From Pyrobaculum islandicum DSM 4184 (lineage in GTDB: Archaea > Thermoproteota > Thermoprotei > Thermoproteales > Thermoproteaceae): DNA of 64,000 nucleotides. This document shows, piece after piece, positions 1 to 12,667 of this stretch (the first letter of the stretch is position 1; each line of letters starts with the position of its first letter). The stretch covers positions 620,001 to 684,000 of the forward strand of contig NC_008701.1 in assembly GCF_000015205.1 (NCBI RefSeq). Direction: 5' to 3'. The notes beneath the pieces were generated by a model. It was not told the origin of the DNA and searched no databases. It saw only the letters and a program-made list of their open reading frames with translations. A program made the position numbers and the translations under genes.

Positions 1-9
1 AGTAGAGCC

Positions 10-1675
<1,666 letters not shown>

Positions 1676-1700
1676 ATTTAATGTGGAAACTGTCTATATA

Positions 1701-4150
<2,450 letters not shown>

Positions 4151-4429
4151 CTAAAAACTAAGTCTTGAGAAATATTCAAGTTCGTAACTTCCTACGCCTT
4201 CTACGGATCGTAGAAGCTCTTCTACTTCGTCGGAGCTATATTCGTCAGACTCAGGCATTCTAATGAAAAATCTAAGAGCTTTTATACCAAATCCCACATC
4301 TTCTACCTCTACTTTATCAACTTTATATTTAGGCGCCAATTTGTTTACAACAGCGTTTTTCAACTTCTCTATATCTACTTCAACGCTTTCTGGGAGTACT
4401 CTATATACTAACGCCACTTCTGCAGACAT
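4151..4429 (-). CDS. ef1b: Translation elongation factor 1-beta (aEF-1B)
   Basis: A 92-aa protein matching archaeal EF-1beta, the nucleotide-exchange factor for EF-1A. It shows the ferredoxin-like pattern [35 protein letters not shown], and a closing acidic helix [21 protein letters not shown]. The length is typical (about 90 aa). The ATG at 4429 is followed downstream by cdc48 with its own promoter. The pairing with the zinc-ribbon gene just upstream is common in archaea and suggests a translation-related unit. Confidence 0.93.
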
Positions 4430-4467
4430 GACATCGAGTCTGTGACCTCTATTTAAAACTTAATGTG

Positions 4468-4665
4468 CTAGGGGCCTACAAATCCGCACTCCGGACAGCG
4501 GTATGGCACGCCCAACTTACGCGACCTTGCGCTACGTATTATGGTTGTTTTTCCACAGTTAGGACATGCAAAAATAACTCCTCTCTCTAACGGCGCAAGT
4601 ACCCAATTTGTTACTGTATCAGAAGGCGGCGAGGGTCCGTGAAACTTTGCGCCTCTAATTGACAT
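4468..4665 (-). CDS. Small zinc-ribbon protein, probably translation-related (COG2888-like)
   Basis: A 65-aa protein with two knuckles, ACPNCGK (about residues 33-39) and YRCPECGFVGP at the C terminus, forming one treble-clef or ribbon zinc site. This is the architecture of the archaeal CPxCG small zinc-finger family thought to bind RNA and often found beside aEF-1beta, as here. ATG at 4665 is supported by a box A TTTATATA near 4687-4694, 26 nt upstream, implying a leaderless mRNA. The biochemical role is unknown. Confidence 0.85.
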   Translation of the reverse strand: MSIRGAKFHGPSPPSDTVTNWVLAPLERGVIFACPNCGKTTIIRSARSRKLGVPYRCPECGFVGP

Positions 4666-4753
4666 AAGCGCTAGAAACGGCCTAGATATATAAAGTTTGT
4701 CTCCTTATGTGTTTTATCATAAAAACTTTTAAACTAAGGCGTTGATACTACAG

Positions 4754-4857
4754 GCCGGGGTGGCCGAGCGGCCTAAGGCGCGGGACTCGAGAGTAGAAAT
4801 CCGGGCCATCCCGTCCCCGTCTAGGGGGCGTGGGTTCAAATCCCACCCCCGGCGCCA
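4754..4857 (+). tRNA. tRNA-Ser(CGA) with a 16-nt intron
   Basis: Acceptor arm GCCGGGG (4754-4760) pairs with CCCCGGC (4847-4853), followed by discriminator G and an encoded CCA. The D stem is GCC/GGC. The anticodon stem is CGGGA/TCCCG around the loop C-T-C-G-A-G|A, so the anticodon is CGA (4788-4790). A 16-nt intron occupies 4792-4807, the canonical position 37/38. Splice sites sit in a bulge-helix-bulge: central helix CTCG/CGGG (4786-4789 with 4802-4805), bulges AGA and CCA. The variable arm is long (class II, CCCC/GGGG), and the T arm is GTGGG-TTCAAAT-CCCAC. Discriminator G73 and the long variable arm fit serine. Confidence 0.95.
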
Positions 4858-4870
4858 TTGCCTTTTTATC

Positions 4871-5536
4871 CTAAGTACATTCTTCGGAGCTAACAGGTGC
4901 CTCACCCCACTGATCAAAGACATGCGGCTTCTTCTGTTTTAACTTTTGCGACATGTTATGGGCCAATCTAAGAGGATATACATCTTTGTTTATACACAAC
5001 TTTTCTACAAGTTTTACCGCATCCTCAAGCGTAATATAGGAGCCTACCGAGACGTATTTCTTACCCCCGCATCGAACGACCTTTGCGATAACTTCGCCTG
5101 TTAATGGATCCGTCACAACATCTCTCTGCTCCTCTCCGTAGAGCCTAGATTTTGCGACTCCGACAGTTGGCTTTTTCAATACTACTCCTATATGTGACGC
5201 AATGCCAAATTTTCTTGGATGAGCTATGCCGTGTCCGTCTACGAGTATTACATCCGGCTTTACTCTGAGCTTGATATAAGCTCTTAACATGGGCGTGAGC
5301 TCTCTAAATGCGAGAAACGTTGGGATATATGGGACTACGCTTTTTACTATTGCGCATGCAATGTCTATAACTTGAAGAGTTGAAAGTTGGACCACTACTG
5401 CAACTCCATATGCAAGATCTCCACTGTAGGCCACATCTAGTCCAGCGACGGTCTCTGGCGGTGGAAGTGGAGAAAACACTATATTATTAGCCAAAACCTC
5501 CTGTATTCTCTTGGCGGCCTCTGTATTTAACGGCAT
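4871..5536 (-). CDS. nfi: Endonuclease V (deoxyinosine 3'-endonuclease)
   Basis: A 221-aa repair nuclease that nicks DNA next to deoxyinosine, relevant to heat-driven adenine deamination. Characteristic elements are the first catalytic Asp in VAGLDVAYS (about residue 34), [13 protein letters not shown], and [18 protein letters not shown] containing catalytic acidic and histidine residues. The length matches the family. The ATG at 5536 overlaps the 3' end of the upstream nucleotidyltransferase gene by 10 nt, so both are one transcript. It converges on the tRNA-Ser gene. Confidence 0.95.
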   Translation of the reverse strand: MPLNTEAAKRIQEVLANNIVFSPLPPPETVAGLDVAYSGDLAYGVAVVVQLSTLQVIDIACAIVKSVVPYIPTFLAFRELTPMLRAYIKLRVKPDVILVDGHGIAHPRKFGIASHIGVVLKKPTVGVAKSRLYGEEQRDVVTDPLTGEVIAKVVRCGGKKYVSVGSYITLEDAVKLVEKLCINKDVYPLRLAHNMSQKLKQKKPHVFDQWGEAPVSSEECT

Positions 5537-6207
5537 TGAGAAAACGAGGCTATTATCTTCTCGATAATTTTTGTTGTACTACATAATTCGCACTTATACA
5601 ACTCTGGCAGACGAATAATCTCCACGTCTACGCCTCTCTTTTTCGCCTCTTGCTTAACAACATCTTCAGATATGTTCTGGTTAGGCCCTAGGAGAACTAT
5701 GTCTGGCTTTACTTCATAAAAAATGTCAAAGATGTTACCAGGTTTACCCTCAACTGTCTTATGGACGTAGTATATCGATGAGAGAATCTCCGCCCTTTGC
5801 TGCTGTGGAATTATAATCTTACGTTTCTTTGTCCTTTCTGCGTTTTCATCTGAAGATACAACTGCGGTGACGTAGCCTAATTTCCAAGCCTCTCTTAAAT
5901 ACAGAAGATGTCCAGGATGTAAGATCTCAAATGTACCTGCAACCATTACAACTTTATTGTTCTTAATCTCGCTGGGCTTTTTCCATACAAAGTCAGCAAT
6001 TCCAATTAGTTTTAACGCGTCTAGGAGCCCCTCTGCATAAGATACAGTTGCCAGGGCAGTTTCTCTATCGCCTATAGAGTAGTAATATTTTGAGTCTTTG
6101 AGATAAGCCTGTGCTAAATCCACAATATACTTATACGCTTGGTCTCTTAATATGAGACTGTTTAGTGCCTCTTCGAGATTTCTAATATATATAGCAACTC
6201 TATCCAC
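5527..6207 (-). CDS. DUF357-nucleotidyltransferase (cytidylyltransferase superfamily)
   Basis: A 226-aa two-part protein. Residues 1-75 are a helical segment resembling DUF357 (paired helices with [34 protein letters not shown]-type sequence). From about residue 83 comes a Rossmann-like nucleotidyltransferase with the HxGH motif [15 protein letters not shown], which binds CTP or ATP. The C terminus carries CELCSTT. Relatives transfer nucleotides to phosphorylated alcohols or flavins; the substrate here is unknown. Start is GTG at 6207, with a TTTAA-rich box A near 6230. It is translationally linked to endonuclease V downstream. Confidence 0.85.
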   Translation of the reverse strand: MDRVAIYIRNLEEALNSLILRDQAYKYIVDLAQAYLKDSKYYYSIGDRETALATVSYAEGLLDALKLIGIADFVWKKPSEIKNNKVVMVAGTFEILHPGHLLYLREAWKLGYVTAVVSSDENAERTKKRKIIIPQQQRAEILSSIYYVHKTVEGKPGNIFDIFYEVKPDIVLLGPNQNISEDVVKQEAKKRGVDVEIIRLPELYKCELCSTTKIIEKIIASFSQCR

Positions 6208-6261
6208 AGGACGGTGGTGTTATTAGCTTAAAACATTTAAAGAAAGGATTTTAGCAGGGCT

Positions 6262-6468
6262 ATGGCGGAGGAGCTACAAGCGATAGCTGCAAGACTCATA
6301 ACACGTCTAAGAGAGGCGGAAAAGCTAGCGTCTGAAGGCAAAATCTCAGAGGCAAAGGTTATTTTAAAGGACGTCGTAAAAGAGGCGCGCGAGAATGGTC
6401 TTGATAAGTCCCTACGGCACCTAATTCTGAGGGTAAAGGCGCTTCTAAGATATAAAACTCAACAGTAG
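6262..6468 (+). CDS. Small helical protein of unknown function
   Basis: A 68-aa, highly charged protein that should fold as two or three helices (AAARLITRLREAEKLASEGK, SEAKVILKDVVKEARENG, LRHLILRVKALLRY), similar to helical-hairpin repeats. ATG at 6262 is about 26 nt downstream of a TTTAAAG box A (6236-6241), arguing that it is a real leaderless gene. Its last 110 nt overlap the convergent UPF0179 gene. I do not recognise the family. Confidence 0.65.
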   Translation: MAEELQAIAARLITRLREAEKLASEGKISEAKVILKDVVKEARENGLDKSLRHLILRVKALLRYKTQQ

Positions 6469-6862
6469 CGAAATCTCTATCTTTACATCTCGTCCTTCCT
6501 AACACTCTAATTATCTTTATCTTTTCGCCAGGTTTAACTATGTTATCTGGACAATCCTTACACCCTTTACATTCTCCTTCAAAAGTCACTATGGCTCCCT
6601 CCAGTGCTTTGTTAAGGGGTACCAACCCAACGATAGGCAACTCCGCGGCGACAACTGGTACGACCTCCTCGCCAGTGATTTTACACCTTTGTCCAAGAGA
6701 GGGTCTTATTTCGATAACTTCGTAACTCCTACCTGGCGTTAATTTTCCTAGACACACAGCATATAGTTTACACGACTTGCACTCGTCGGGAATACTTACT
6801 ACGCGAAATCTGTGGCCTATTACAGCTTGTTCTCTTGAAACTAAGGTAATAATTTTCCTCAC
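6359..6862 (-). CDS. UPF0179 family cysteine-rich protein
   Basis: A 167-aa archaeal conserved protein. It has four clusters of cysteines: CKSCKLYAVC (about residues 28-37), C at QRCKI, CKGCKDCPDN (about 97-106) and TRCKDRDFA, consistent with metal or Fe-S binding. GTG at 6862 is supported by a box A TTTAAAAA about 26 nt upstream. The conserved core probably ends near VEFYILE; the last about 30 residues overlap the convergent 68-aa gene and look like an extension. Function is unknown. Confidence 0.85.
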   Translation of the reverse strand: MRKIITLVSREQAVIGHRFRVVSIPDECKSCKLYAVCLGKLTPGRSYEVIEIRPSLGQRCKITGEEVVPVVAAELPIVGLVPLNKALEGAIVTFEGECKGCKDCPDNIVKPGEKIKIIRVLGRTRCKDRDFATVEFYILEAPLPSELGAVGTYQDHSRAPLLRRPLK

Positions 6863-6893
6863 ATTTTTAACCCACGGTATATCTTTTTAAATT

Positions 6894-7814
6894 GTGCTTA
6901 AAAGCTTGGTCGAGATTTACGATAAATTATCAAAAAGAGAGCTAAGGGTACTTAGGATCATAGAGGCTGGACATAAGAAGTATGAATTTGTCCCACAAGA
7001 GTTGATAGAAAGATGGTCTAGGCTTAGAAAAGAGCAAGTTTCTGAAATTATACGTCGTCTTCACTATTTTGGATTATTGCGGCGAAACCTCTCGCCATAT
7101 TTAGGGTGGAAAATTACAGTGGCAGGCTATGATATACTCGCTATACATACACTAAGAGTTAAACGAAAACTTGTAAAGATATCTCCTACGCCTATAGGAG
7201 TAGGCAAAGAATCTGTGGTATATGTAGGCGAAACTCCCTCTGGATTTAAAGTAGCGATTAAATTCCACCGTGGTGGAGTATCTGTGTTTAGATACGAAGA
7301 GGCTTTTATATCGCGGTTGCGTAAATATAAACACCTTCGACAGATATATGAGACTAGGCTTTCGGCATTTGCCGAATTTTTTGCCCTAGATAAAATCTTT
7401 GGAGTGGGTGGATTAGTACCGGAGCCTATTGCATATAATAGACATGTAGTAGTTATGGCATATATAGATGGCATTGAGCTTTACCGACTTACATATTACG
7501 ACTTTAAAAAAGTCGCAGACGATATAGTTGAAACACTTCGTAAGGCCTTGGGCTTGGGTATTATCCACGGCGACCTCTCGCCATATAACATACTTGTAGG
7601 CAAAAGGAGTTATATAATCGATTGGCCACAATGGATTCCTGCAAGTTATCCCAACTCTAGCACATATCTCAAGCGCGATCTCGAGAATATTTCGTCGTTT
7701 TTCAAGAAAAACGGCGTTGAAATACCCGTTGATGAGCTATTTAAAATAGCTGAAGAAGGCAGAGAGAGAAGTAAAAACTTCATGATAGAGATTAATAAGT
7801 ATGTCTTCTCATAG
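6894..7814 (+). CDS. rio2: RIO2-type serine/threonine protein kinase
   Basis: A 306-aa atypical kinase required for small-subunit ribosome maturation. An N-terminal winged helix (about residues 10-85, LRVLRIIEAGHKKYEFVPQE) is followed by the RIO kinase fold: flexible nucleotide loop IGVGKESVVYVG, Lys in VAIKFHRGG, catalytic loop IIHGDLSPYNILV and metal-binding IIDWPQW. GTG 6894 is preceded by TTTTTAA 26 nt upstream. The stop is 3 nt from the next gene, so the pair forms an operon. Confidence 0.94.
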   Translation: MLKSLVEIYDKLSKRELRVLRIIEAGHKKYEFVPQELIERWSRLRKEQVSEIIRRLHYFGLLRRNLSPYLGWKITVAGYDILAIHTLRVKRKLVKISPTPIGVGKESVVYVGETPSGFKVAIKFHRGGVSVFRYEEAFISRLRKYKHLRQIYETRLSAFAEFFALDKIFGVGGLVPEPIAYNRHVVVMAYIDGIELYRLTYYDFKKVADDIVETLRKALGLGIIHGDLSPYNILVGKRSYIIDWPQWIPASYPNSSTYLKRDLENISSFFKKNGVEIPVDELFKIAEEGRERSKNFMIEINKYVFS

Positions 7815-7817
7815 CTT

Positions 7818-9593
7818 GTGGCTATACTTGGCATTGATATAACGCCTGACGGAAACTTTGCATACATAGTTGTAGAGGGTAAAACTACTTTAGAAAAGGG
7901 TATTGTAAATCCACGTAATTTGCCATCCTTATTTAAAAAGTATGCCATAAGAACCTTGGCTGTAGACAACGTGAGTGAATTATTTCAATATGGTAGAGCT
8001 CTCATAAAGTTATTAAGCAAGCTACCCTACACCGTTGAGGTAATTGAAGTTACCAGAGACAAACTGGGCTTCAAAAAAATGGAGGAGTTGGTGCAGGAAT
8101 ATTTCGGAGTTGCCAAGAGCCACTTGACACCTCTAGAAACTGCGGAATATTTGGCTCTGCTAGCAAGTCTAGGCATTGGCACTCCGGTAAAGCTTTTTGA
8201 AGAAGAGACCATCATATTGATATATAGGAAAATATCCACGACGCCGGGCGGCATGAGCAGAAATCGTTTTATGAGAAATATCACCCATAGAATAAAGTCT
8301 ATTGCGTCTAAGATAGAGTTAAAATTGAAAGAAGCTAAATTAGATTACGACTTATTTATAAAGGAGGAGTCCGGCGAGGTGACATCTGCAAAGTTTGTAG
8401 TCTATGCTAACAAAGAGGTAGTAAGGAGATATATAAAACCAATGCGCAGCATAGATGTCGCAGTTACTATTTACTCAGCTCCTGCAAAAAGAGGAGGAAC
8501 TCCCTCACATGAGCGTTATTTAATACTTGGCGTAGATCCAGGTGTCGTCACAGGTCTTGCAATACTTACCTTAGATGGAGAAGTTTTAGATACAGCGGCA
8601 CGGAGGGGGCTTTCCAGAGGTGATATATTAAGGTATGTACGCCAATGGGGTATACCGGTGCTTATTGCCACAGATGTAGCAGAAGCGCCAGAGTTTGTAA
8701 AGCGTCTTGCCGCCATGAGCGGGGCAGTTCTCTATACGCCAGGTAAAGACTTGTCTTCTGAGGAGAAGACAGAGATACTTGACAAAATAAATTGGCGTGT
8801 AAAATCTAGCCATGAGCGCGATGCTTTGGTAGCAGCCTACAGAGCCTACCAAGAGTATAAGCTTAAATTTGACAAAATAGAAAAAGAATTTGGAAAAATT
8901 TTGAACCTAGAACAGTTGGAATACGCAAAAGCTCTCGTAGTACGTGGATACTCCATAGCTCAAGCTGTATCTGAGGCATTAAAGAAACGCGAAGAGAAAG
9001 AGGTACGTGTAGTATACATTACGGCAGAGAAACCATGTGGAAGAAGGGAGAGCGCATTAGAAACACAGATAAGGGCTCTTGAATACGAGAACCAACAGTT
9101 ACGTAAAGAGTTGGAAACCCTGAGACAAGAATATACACAATTACGTAAACGACTTGAAGACGAAAAATGGCGCGATTTAAGATATAGAGAGTTGCAAACA
9201 AGAGTAGAGACGTTAACAAGCGAGTTAATAAAAAAGGAAGCAGAATTGGAGCAGCTTAAGAAAGTGTTTATAGAAATCCTATCTAACTACGGTTCGAAGT
9301 ACAAACTAATACACACATCCGAAACTGTAGAGTGCAAAGGAGACGAACCTGTGGGCACAATCTGTAGAAATATCGAGTCAGTAGAAGAGGCTGTGGCGCG
9401 GAAAACTCTTGGGGTGCCTTTAAAACAAGTGGCTAAGCTACAGTTAGGCGAGTTCTACGTGATTGACCAAGATCTTGTAAAGAAACTAGTCGAAGACATA
9501 AGACGTAAGATAGAGGAGAGGAAAGAAATCGACCTTAGAAAGATTGTAGAACAATACAGACGAGGTTTAATACAGAGACACTTCCCCTCTTAG
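7818..9593 (+). CDS. DUF460 (COG2433) RNase H-fold protein with coiled coil
   Basis: A 591-aa archaeal conserved protein. There are two RNase-H-like repeats: an N-terminal one starting ILGIDITPDGNFAY and a central one around residue 240 with LILGVDPGVVTGLAIL, whose Asp and the later SSHERDALVAAYRAY (about residue 335) resemble RuvC/YqgF nuclease active-site acids. Residues about 420-495 form a long charged coiled coil (LETQIRALEYENQQLRKELE onward), followed by a C-terminal domain. GTG 7818 follows rio2 by 3 nt. The 3' end overlaps the convergent SAM synthetase gene by 27 nt. The nuclease function is inferred from fold motifs only. Confidence 0.85.
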   Translation: MAILGIDITPDGNFAYIVVEGKTTLEKGIVNPRNLPSLFKKYAIRTLAVDNVSELFQYGRALIKLLSKLPYTVEVIEVTRDKLGFKKMEELVQEYFGVAKSHLTPLETAEYLALLASLGIGTPVKLFEEETIILIYRKISTTPGGMSRNRFMRNITHRIKSIASKIELKLKEAKLDYDLFIKEESGEVTSAKFVVYANKEVVRRYIKPMRSIDVAVTIYSAPAKRGGTPSHERYLILGVDPGVVTGLAILTLDGEVLDTAARRGLSRGDILRYVRQWGIPVLIATDVAEAPEFVKRLAAMSGAVLYTPGKDLSSEEKTEILDKINWRVKSSHERDALVAAYRAYQEYKLKFDKIEKEFGKILNLEQLEYAKALVVRGYSIAQAVSEALKKREEKEVRVVYITAEKPCGRRESALETQIRALEYENQQLRKELETLRQEYTQLRKRLEDEKWRDLRYRELQTRVETLTSELIKKEAELEQLKKVFIEILSNYGSKYKLIHTSETVECKGDEPVGTICRNIESVEEAVARKTLGVPLKQVAKLQLGEFYVIDQDLVKKLVEDIRRKIEERKEIDLRKIVEQYRRGLIQRHFPS

Positions 9594-10775
9594 GATATAG
9601 TCGGTAATCTGTGTAATCTTTTCAATTTCCTCTCTAGCAATGGCTTCTACCTCGTTTCTAACCTCGCCTGTGAGCTCACCGCTTTTTATAATTTCAACAT
9701 TTAGAATTTTAGGCTCGTTTATGGGCTTTCCTATTTGTGAAACAATTTCCACATATACCTCGATAATATCTTTGACCTGATTATACACCTTATCTGCGAT
9801 TCTCTGTGCGACAACATTGTAAATTTTTCCGACATGACTCACAGGGTTTTTACCGGCTGCCGCTTCCAGTGACATAGATCTCATGGGAGTTATAAGGCCA
9901 TTTGCCCTATTGCCTCTGCCTGTCATACCATCGTCGCCATGCTCTGCAGAAGTCCCCGTCACGGTTAGATAGAAAATGCCGTGTTCGGGCTTGTCTGCGG
10001 CATTGACTACAACTTCTATGTTATACTCAGGGGCTACTTTGGAGGCGAGATCTTCGACAGCTTTTTTTACATCCTCTTTTACAGATAAGTAGTGGCTCTT
10101 GTCTTTCACTAATTTACTAATCATAGCGGCGGCCACCGTTAGTTTAACCTCTTTCCCAACTCTAACGCCCATGACTTTAACATCTTCTCCGACTTCTGGA
10201 TATTTCGCCTTAAAGTCTCTGGAGTTCAAGAGTCTTTCAGTCTTATATACAAGCTGTTCTAGAGGCGTAAGTGGTGCATACCCAACGCCCACAGAGGTGT
10301 CGTTAGCTAAAGGCACGCTCTTTACGCCCAAGTCATATATTCCTACCAGGTCTGCAGAACCTTGGCCTATCTTATAGTCAATTACTACGTGTGTATCGGG
10401 GTCAAGGAAACGGAAATGTTGTTTTATCCAATCTCTCGCTGCTTGCATAACCAATGTGCCTAACGGCACCTTTATCACGCCATCCTTAGTTCTTACCTCA
10501 TATGTTGCTCTGCCGGAGACTAGTATGTATATTGGTTGTAAGACCTCGCCGCCGCCAAAACGCGGTGCCGCCTGACCGCCAACTACAAGAGTTTTATCGA
10601 CATTGTGATGGAGAATTATACCAAAATGTTCTAGGTAATATCTTGATAAGTATCTACTTACCCACTCAGAAATACCGTCTGCAATATAATCGGGATGTCC
10701 TTGGCCTTTTCTCTCTACAATTTCTACAAGTCGCTTTACTACAGGCGTTTTGTCTACCTTCTCTATGACTATCAT
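9567..10775 (-). CDS. mat: Archaeal S-adenosylmethionine synthetase
   Basis: A 402-aa enzyme making SAM from methionine and ATP, of the archaeal class that is divergent from bacterial MetK. Diagnostic stretches are [16 protein letters not shown] (about residues 22-37), [21 protein letters not shown] and the glycine-rich [15 protein letters not shown] around residue 285. Its ATG overlaps the Lsm stop in an ATGA junction (10772-10775), so it is coupled to the upstream Lsm gene. Many methylases in this window would draw on its product. Confidence 0.96.
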   Translation of the reverse strand: MIVIEKVDKTPVVKRLVEIVERKGQGHPDYIADGISEWVSRYLSRYYLEHFGIILHHNVDKTLVVGGQAAPRFGGGEVLQPIYILVSGRATYEVRTKDGVIKVPLGTLVMQAARDWIKQHFRFLDPDTHVVIDYKIGQGSADLVGIYDLGVKSVPLANDTSVGVGYAPLTPLEQLVYKTERLLNSRDFKAKYPEVGEDVKVMGVRVGKEVKLTVAAAMISKLVKDKSHYLSVKEDVKKAVEDLASKVAPEYNIEVVVNAADKPEHGIFYLTVTGTSAEHGDDGMTGRGNRANGLITPMRSMSLEAAAGKNPVSHVGKIYNVVAQRIADKVYNQVKDIIEVYVEIVSQIGKPINEPKILNVEIIKSGELTGEVRNEVEAIAREEIEKITQITDYILRGEVSLY

Positions 10776-11032
10776 GGTGTTACCTCTAATGCCGAGACAT
10801 AAATTACTTGGGACCCTCTAACCACAATTCTACCATATCGTGTGACAGGCTCGCCAGAGTTATTTAACTCTGCAGCATTGTCAAGAACCAGATTCATACA
10901 GCCATCATAAGCTGTCAAAGTACCTTTTACTGCAACTCCCCCCTTTAGTCGGGCAACAATCTCTTTGTTTAGCATTTTTGTCAATACCTTAATTGGAGAA
11001 GGTAATTTTAATTGCTGTGGCGCCTTAGACAT
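10772..11032 (-). CDS. Lsm/Sm-like archaeal protein
   Basis: An 86-aa Sm-fold protein. Sm1 is visible as LNKEIVARLKGGVAVKGTLTAYDGCMNLVLDNA and Sm2 as YGRIVVRGSQVIYVSAL, giving the bent five-strand sheet that assembles into heptameric rings binding U-rich RNA. ATG 11032 lies 26 nt below a box A ATTTTATATA centred at about 11058, so the lsm-mat pair has its own leaderless promoter, separate from the ribosomal block upstream. Confidence 0.95.
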   Translation of the reverse strand: MSKAPQQLKLPSPIKVLTKMLNKEIVARLKGGVAVKGTLTAYDGCMNLVLDNAAELNNSGEPVTRYGRIVVRGSQVIYVSALEVTP

Positions 11033-11079
11033 AAAAAGGCCATATTTCCGCAGTATATAAAATTATTCTCCGAATTTCA

Positions 11080-11280
11080 TCAGCTACGTTTTTCGTAAAC
11101 TAATAAGTCATCTATCCATTCTACATGTGCTATGAGAGTTCTTCTGCAACAATACCTATGAACCCCTAACTCGTCTAACACACGTCCAGGGTGCTCTCCA
11201 GCGAGGACTCTGTGCTTGAAAGTTATATAAAGGTGTCCAAGCGGTTTACCACATGTAAAACATCTGATTGGTACGATCAT
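11080..11280 (-). CDS. rpoN: RNA polymerase subunit N (Rpb10)
   Basis: A 66-aa zinc-binding polymerase subunit. It begins [18 protein letters not shown] with the first CxxC and closes the site with the CC pair in [15 protein letters not shown], the unusual zinc-bundle signature of Rpb10. It docks on the D/L platform of RNA polymerase. ATG overlaps the rps9 stop in ATGA fashion (11277-11280). It is the last gene of the rpl18e-rpl13-rps9 series. The RpoK gene that follows in some other crenarchaea is not present here. Confidence 0.97.
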   Translation of the reverse strand: MIVPIRCFTCGKPLGHLYITFKHRVLAGEHPGRVLDELGVHRYCCRRTLIAHVEWIDDLLVYEKRS

Positions 11281-11717
11281 CGATAAGCCTTCTGCCTCTT
11301 GCTTCTGGCGTGTTTAATGCCAGGTTTCTTGGGCTCTGTCCTCCTAGGATCGCCCTTGAGCATATACGGATCGTATTTTTCATAAAGCTCTTTTAGTTCT
11401 TGGCTTTGGAAATATGCAACAAGTCCTCTCGCAATGGCTATTCTCACTGCTGTTGCTTGTCCCATGAAGCCCCCACCAGATACATTTACCTCTATGTCAA
11501 CTTTTTTTGCTAATTCGCCGGCAAGAATCAAAGGTTCACTCATTTTTAACCTGGCCATCTCAATAGGCCATAGTTCCAGCGGATATCCGTTGATTCTAAC
11601 ACGGCCTATTCCCGGCTTTATAATTGCTCTGGCTACAGCTGTTTTCTTTTTTCCAACGGATATTACGACCCTAGGCGTCTCTTGTAGAACTTCGGCTCCC
11701 TGGATTTTAACTTCCAT
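11277..11717 (-). CDS. rps9: 30S ribosomal protein S9
   Basis: A 146-aa S9p/S16e protein. Family features are [25 protein letters not shown], the glycine-rich [21 protein letters not shown] and the basic C-terminal tail ending [12 protein letters not shown], whose terminal residues reach the tRNA in the P site. ATG 11717 lies 2 nt after the rpl13 stop, and the stop overlaps rpoN. It belongs to a conserved archaeal operon. Confidence 0.97.
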   Translation of the reverse strand: MEVKIQGAEVLQETPRVVISVGKKKTAVARAIIKPGIGRVRINGYPLELWPIEMARLKMSEPLILAGELAKKVDIEVNVSGGGFMGQATAVRIAIARGLVAYFQSQELKELYEKYDPYMLKGDPRRTEPKKPGIKHARSKRQKAYR

Positions 11718-11719
11718 AG

Positions 11720-12277
11720 CTACCCGCCAGTGACTTGTTTAATTCTTTTCTGCCATATCTCTTGCGCGCGTTTCCATTGTTCCCAAGCGGCAAAGTCTAT
11801 ATTACGCCAAACCTCTTCAAGAGTTACAAATTTTGCTAACGGCTTCACCTTGAGCTTTGCCAAAGGTACCTCATATAAAACTAGTTTTTTCCTGTTTAAC
11901 ATCTCCAGTGGTATAGACATATAGACCCTTAGGCGTTTTAATGCAGAACGTCCACGCATATTCTTCTTGGGTAACATTCCTCTTACAATTCTCTTGAAAA
12001 CTCTATCCGGCCTTCTCGGTATCTTAGGCCCAGCCTTCTCTGGGTTGTAATGAGTACGCCACTCGCTTATCTTTCTCTTAAACCACTCAATTACCATTTT
12101 ACGATCTCCCGTGATTACTAATTTTTCGGCGTTTACAACAACAATCCTAAGACTAGGTCTTTCTAACAACGCTTTAGCAACATATGTCGCTAACCTGCCA
12201 GCTATATGGCCATCTGCGTCGATGATTATCTCGCCTCTCTCTGGCAATTGCTCAAGCTCTCTCTTTTCGATAATCAT
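11720..12277 (-). CDS. rpl13: 50S ribosomal protein L13
   Basis: A 185-aa L13p protein. It shows IIIDADGHIAGRLATYVAKALL near the N terminus, the basic loop EWRTHYNPEKAGPKIPRRPDR, and VRGMLPKKNMRGRSALKRLRVY. ATG 12277 overlaps the rpl18e TGA in an ATGA junction. The C-terminal extension of about 40 residues is normal for crenarchaeal/eukaryotic L13. Cotranscribed with rps9 and rpoN. Confidence 0.97.
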   Translation of the reverse strand: MIIEKRELEQLPERGEIIIDADGHIAGRLATYVAKALLERPSLRIVVVNAEKLVITGDRKMVIEWFKRKISEWRTHYNPEKAGPKIPRRPDRVFKRIVRGMLPKKNMRGRSALKRLRVYMSIPLEMLNRKKLVLYEVPLAKLKVKPLAKFVTLEEVWRNIDFAAWEQWKRAQEIWQKRIKQVTGG

Positions 12278-12642
12278 ATCACTATCTTTACATTGCTTCC
12301 TTTTGGATTTCTTCTCACTAGTTCCGGGATTGTCAAAAGCTCTCCTCCCGCTTCAATTACCTTCTGCGCGGCCTTGCGCGATACGTTTACAGACGCAACT
12401 ATTATCCTTTTCTTAAGCTCTCCTCCGCCTAGTAATTTCCCCGGTATTACTACTATATCTCCATCGTTAGCTACTCTATTTAACTTACCGACATTTACTA
12501 CTACTCTCTGTCTCCTAGGTCGTTCTATGAACTCTGCTACTACCCTCCATATATTAGCAGAGTTAGCCATAGCCGCTTTTCTAAGAAATCTTGCCAACAT
12601 CCTTAGCTGTCTATTTGTAGGTCCGGTCGGATTAGGAGGCAT
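12274..12642 (-). CDS. rpl18e: 50S ribosomal protein L18e
   Basis: A 122-aa L18e/L15-superfamily protein of the archaeal large subunit. PTNRQLRMLARFLRKAA, RQRVVVNVGKLNRVANDGD and VIPGKLLGGGELKKRIIVA match the family. ATG 12642 is 25 nt downstream of the rpoD stop, so rpoD and the ribosomal genes form one unit (rps12-rpoD-rpl18e-rpl13-rps9-rpoN). Confidence 0.96.
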   Translation of the reverse strand: MPPNPTGPTNRQLRMLARFLRKAAMANSANIWRVVAEFIERPRRQRVVVNVGKLNRVANDGDIVVIPGKLLGGGELKKRIIVASVNVSRKAAQKVIEAGGELLTIPELVRRNPKGSNVKIVI

Positions 12643-12667
12643 ACCGCTTCTGCGAGAGTTTCTATAT

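Noticed and set aside
4729-4942. Short frames on both strands over the tRNA
   Set aside because: They cover tRNA-Ser and have no independent support.
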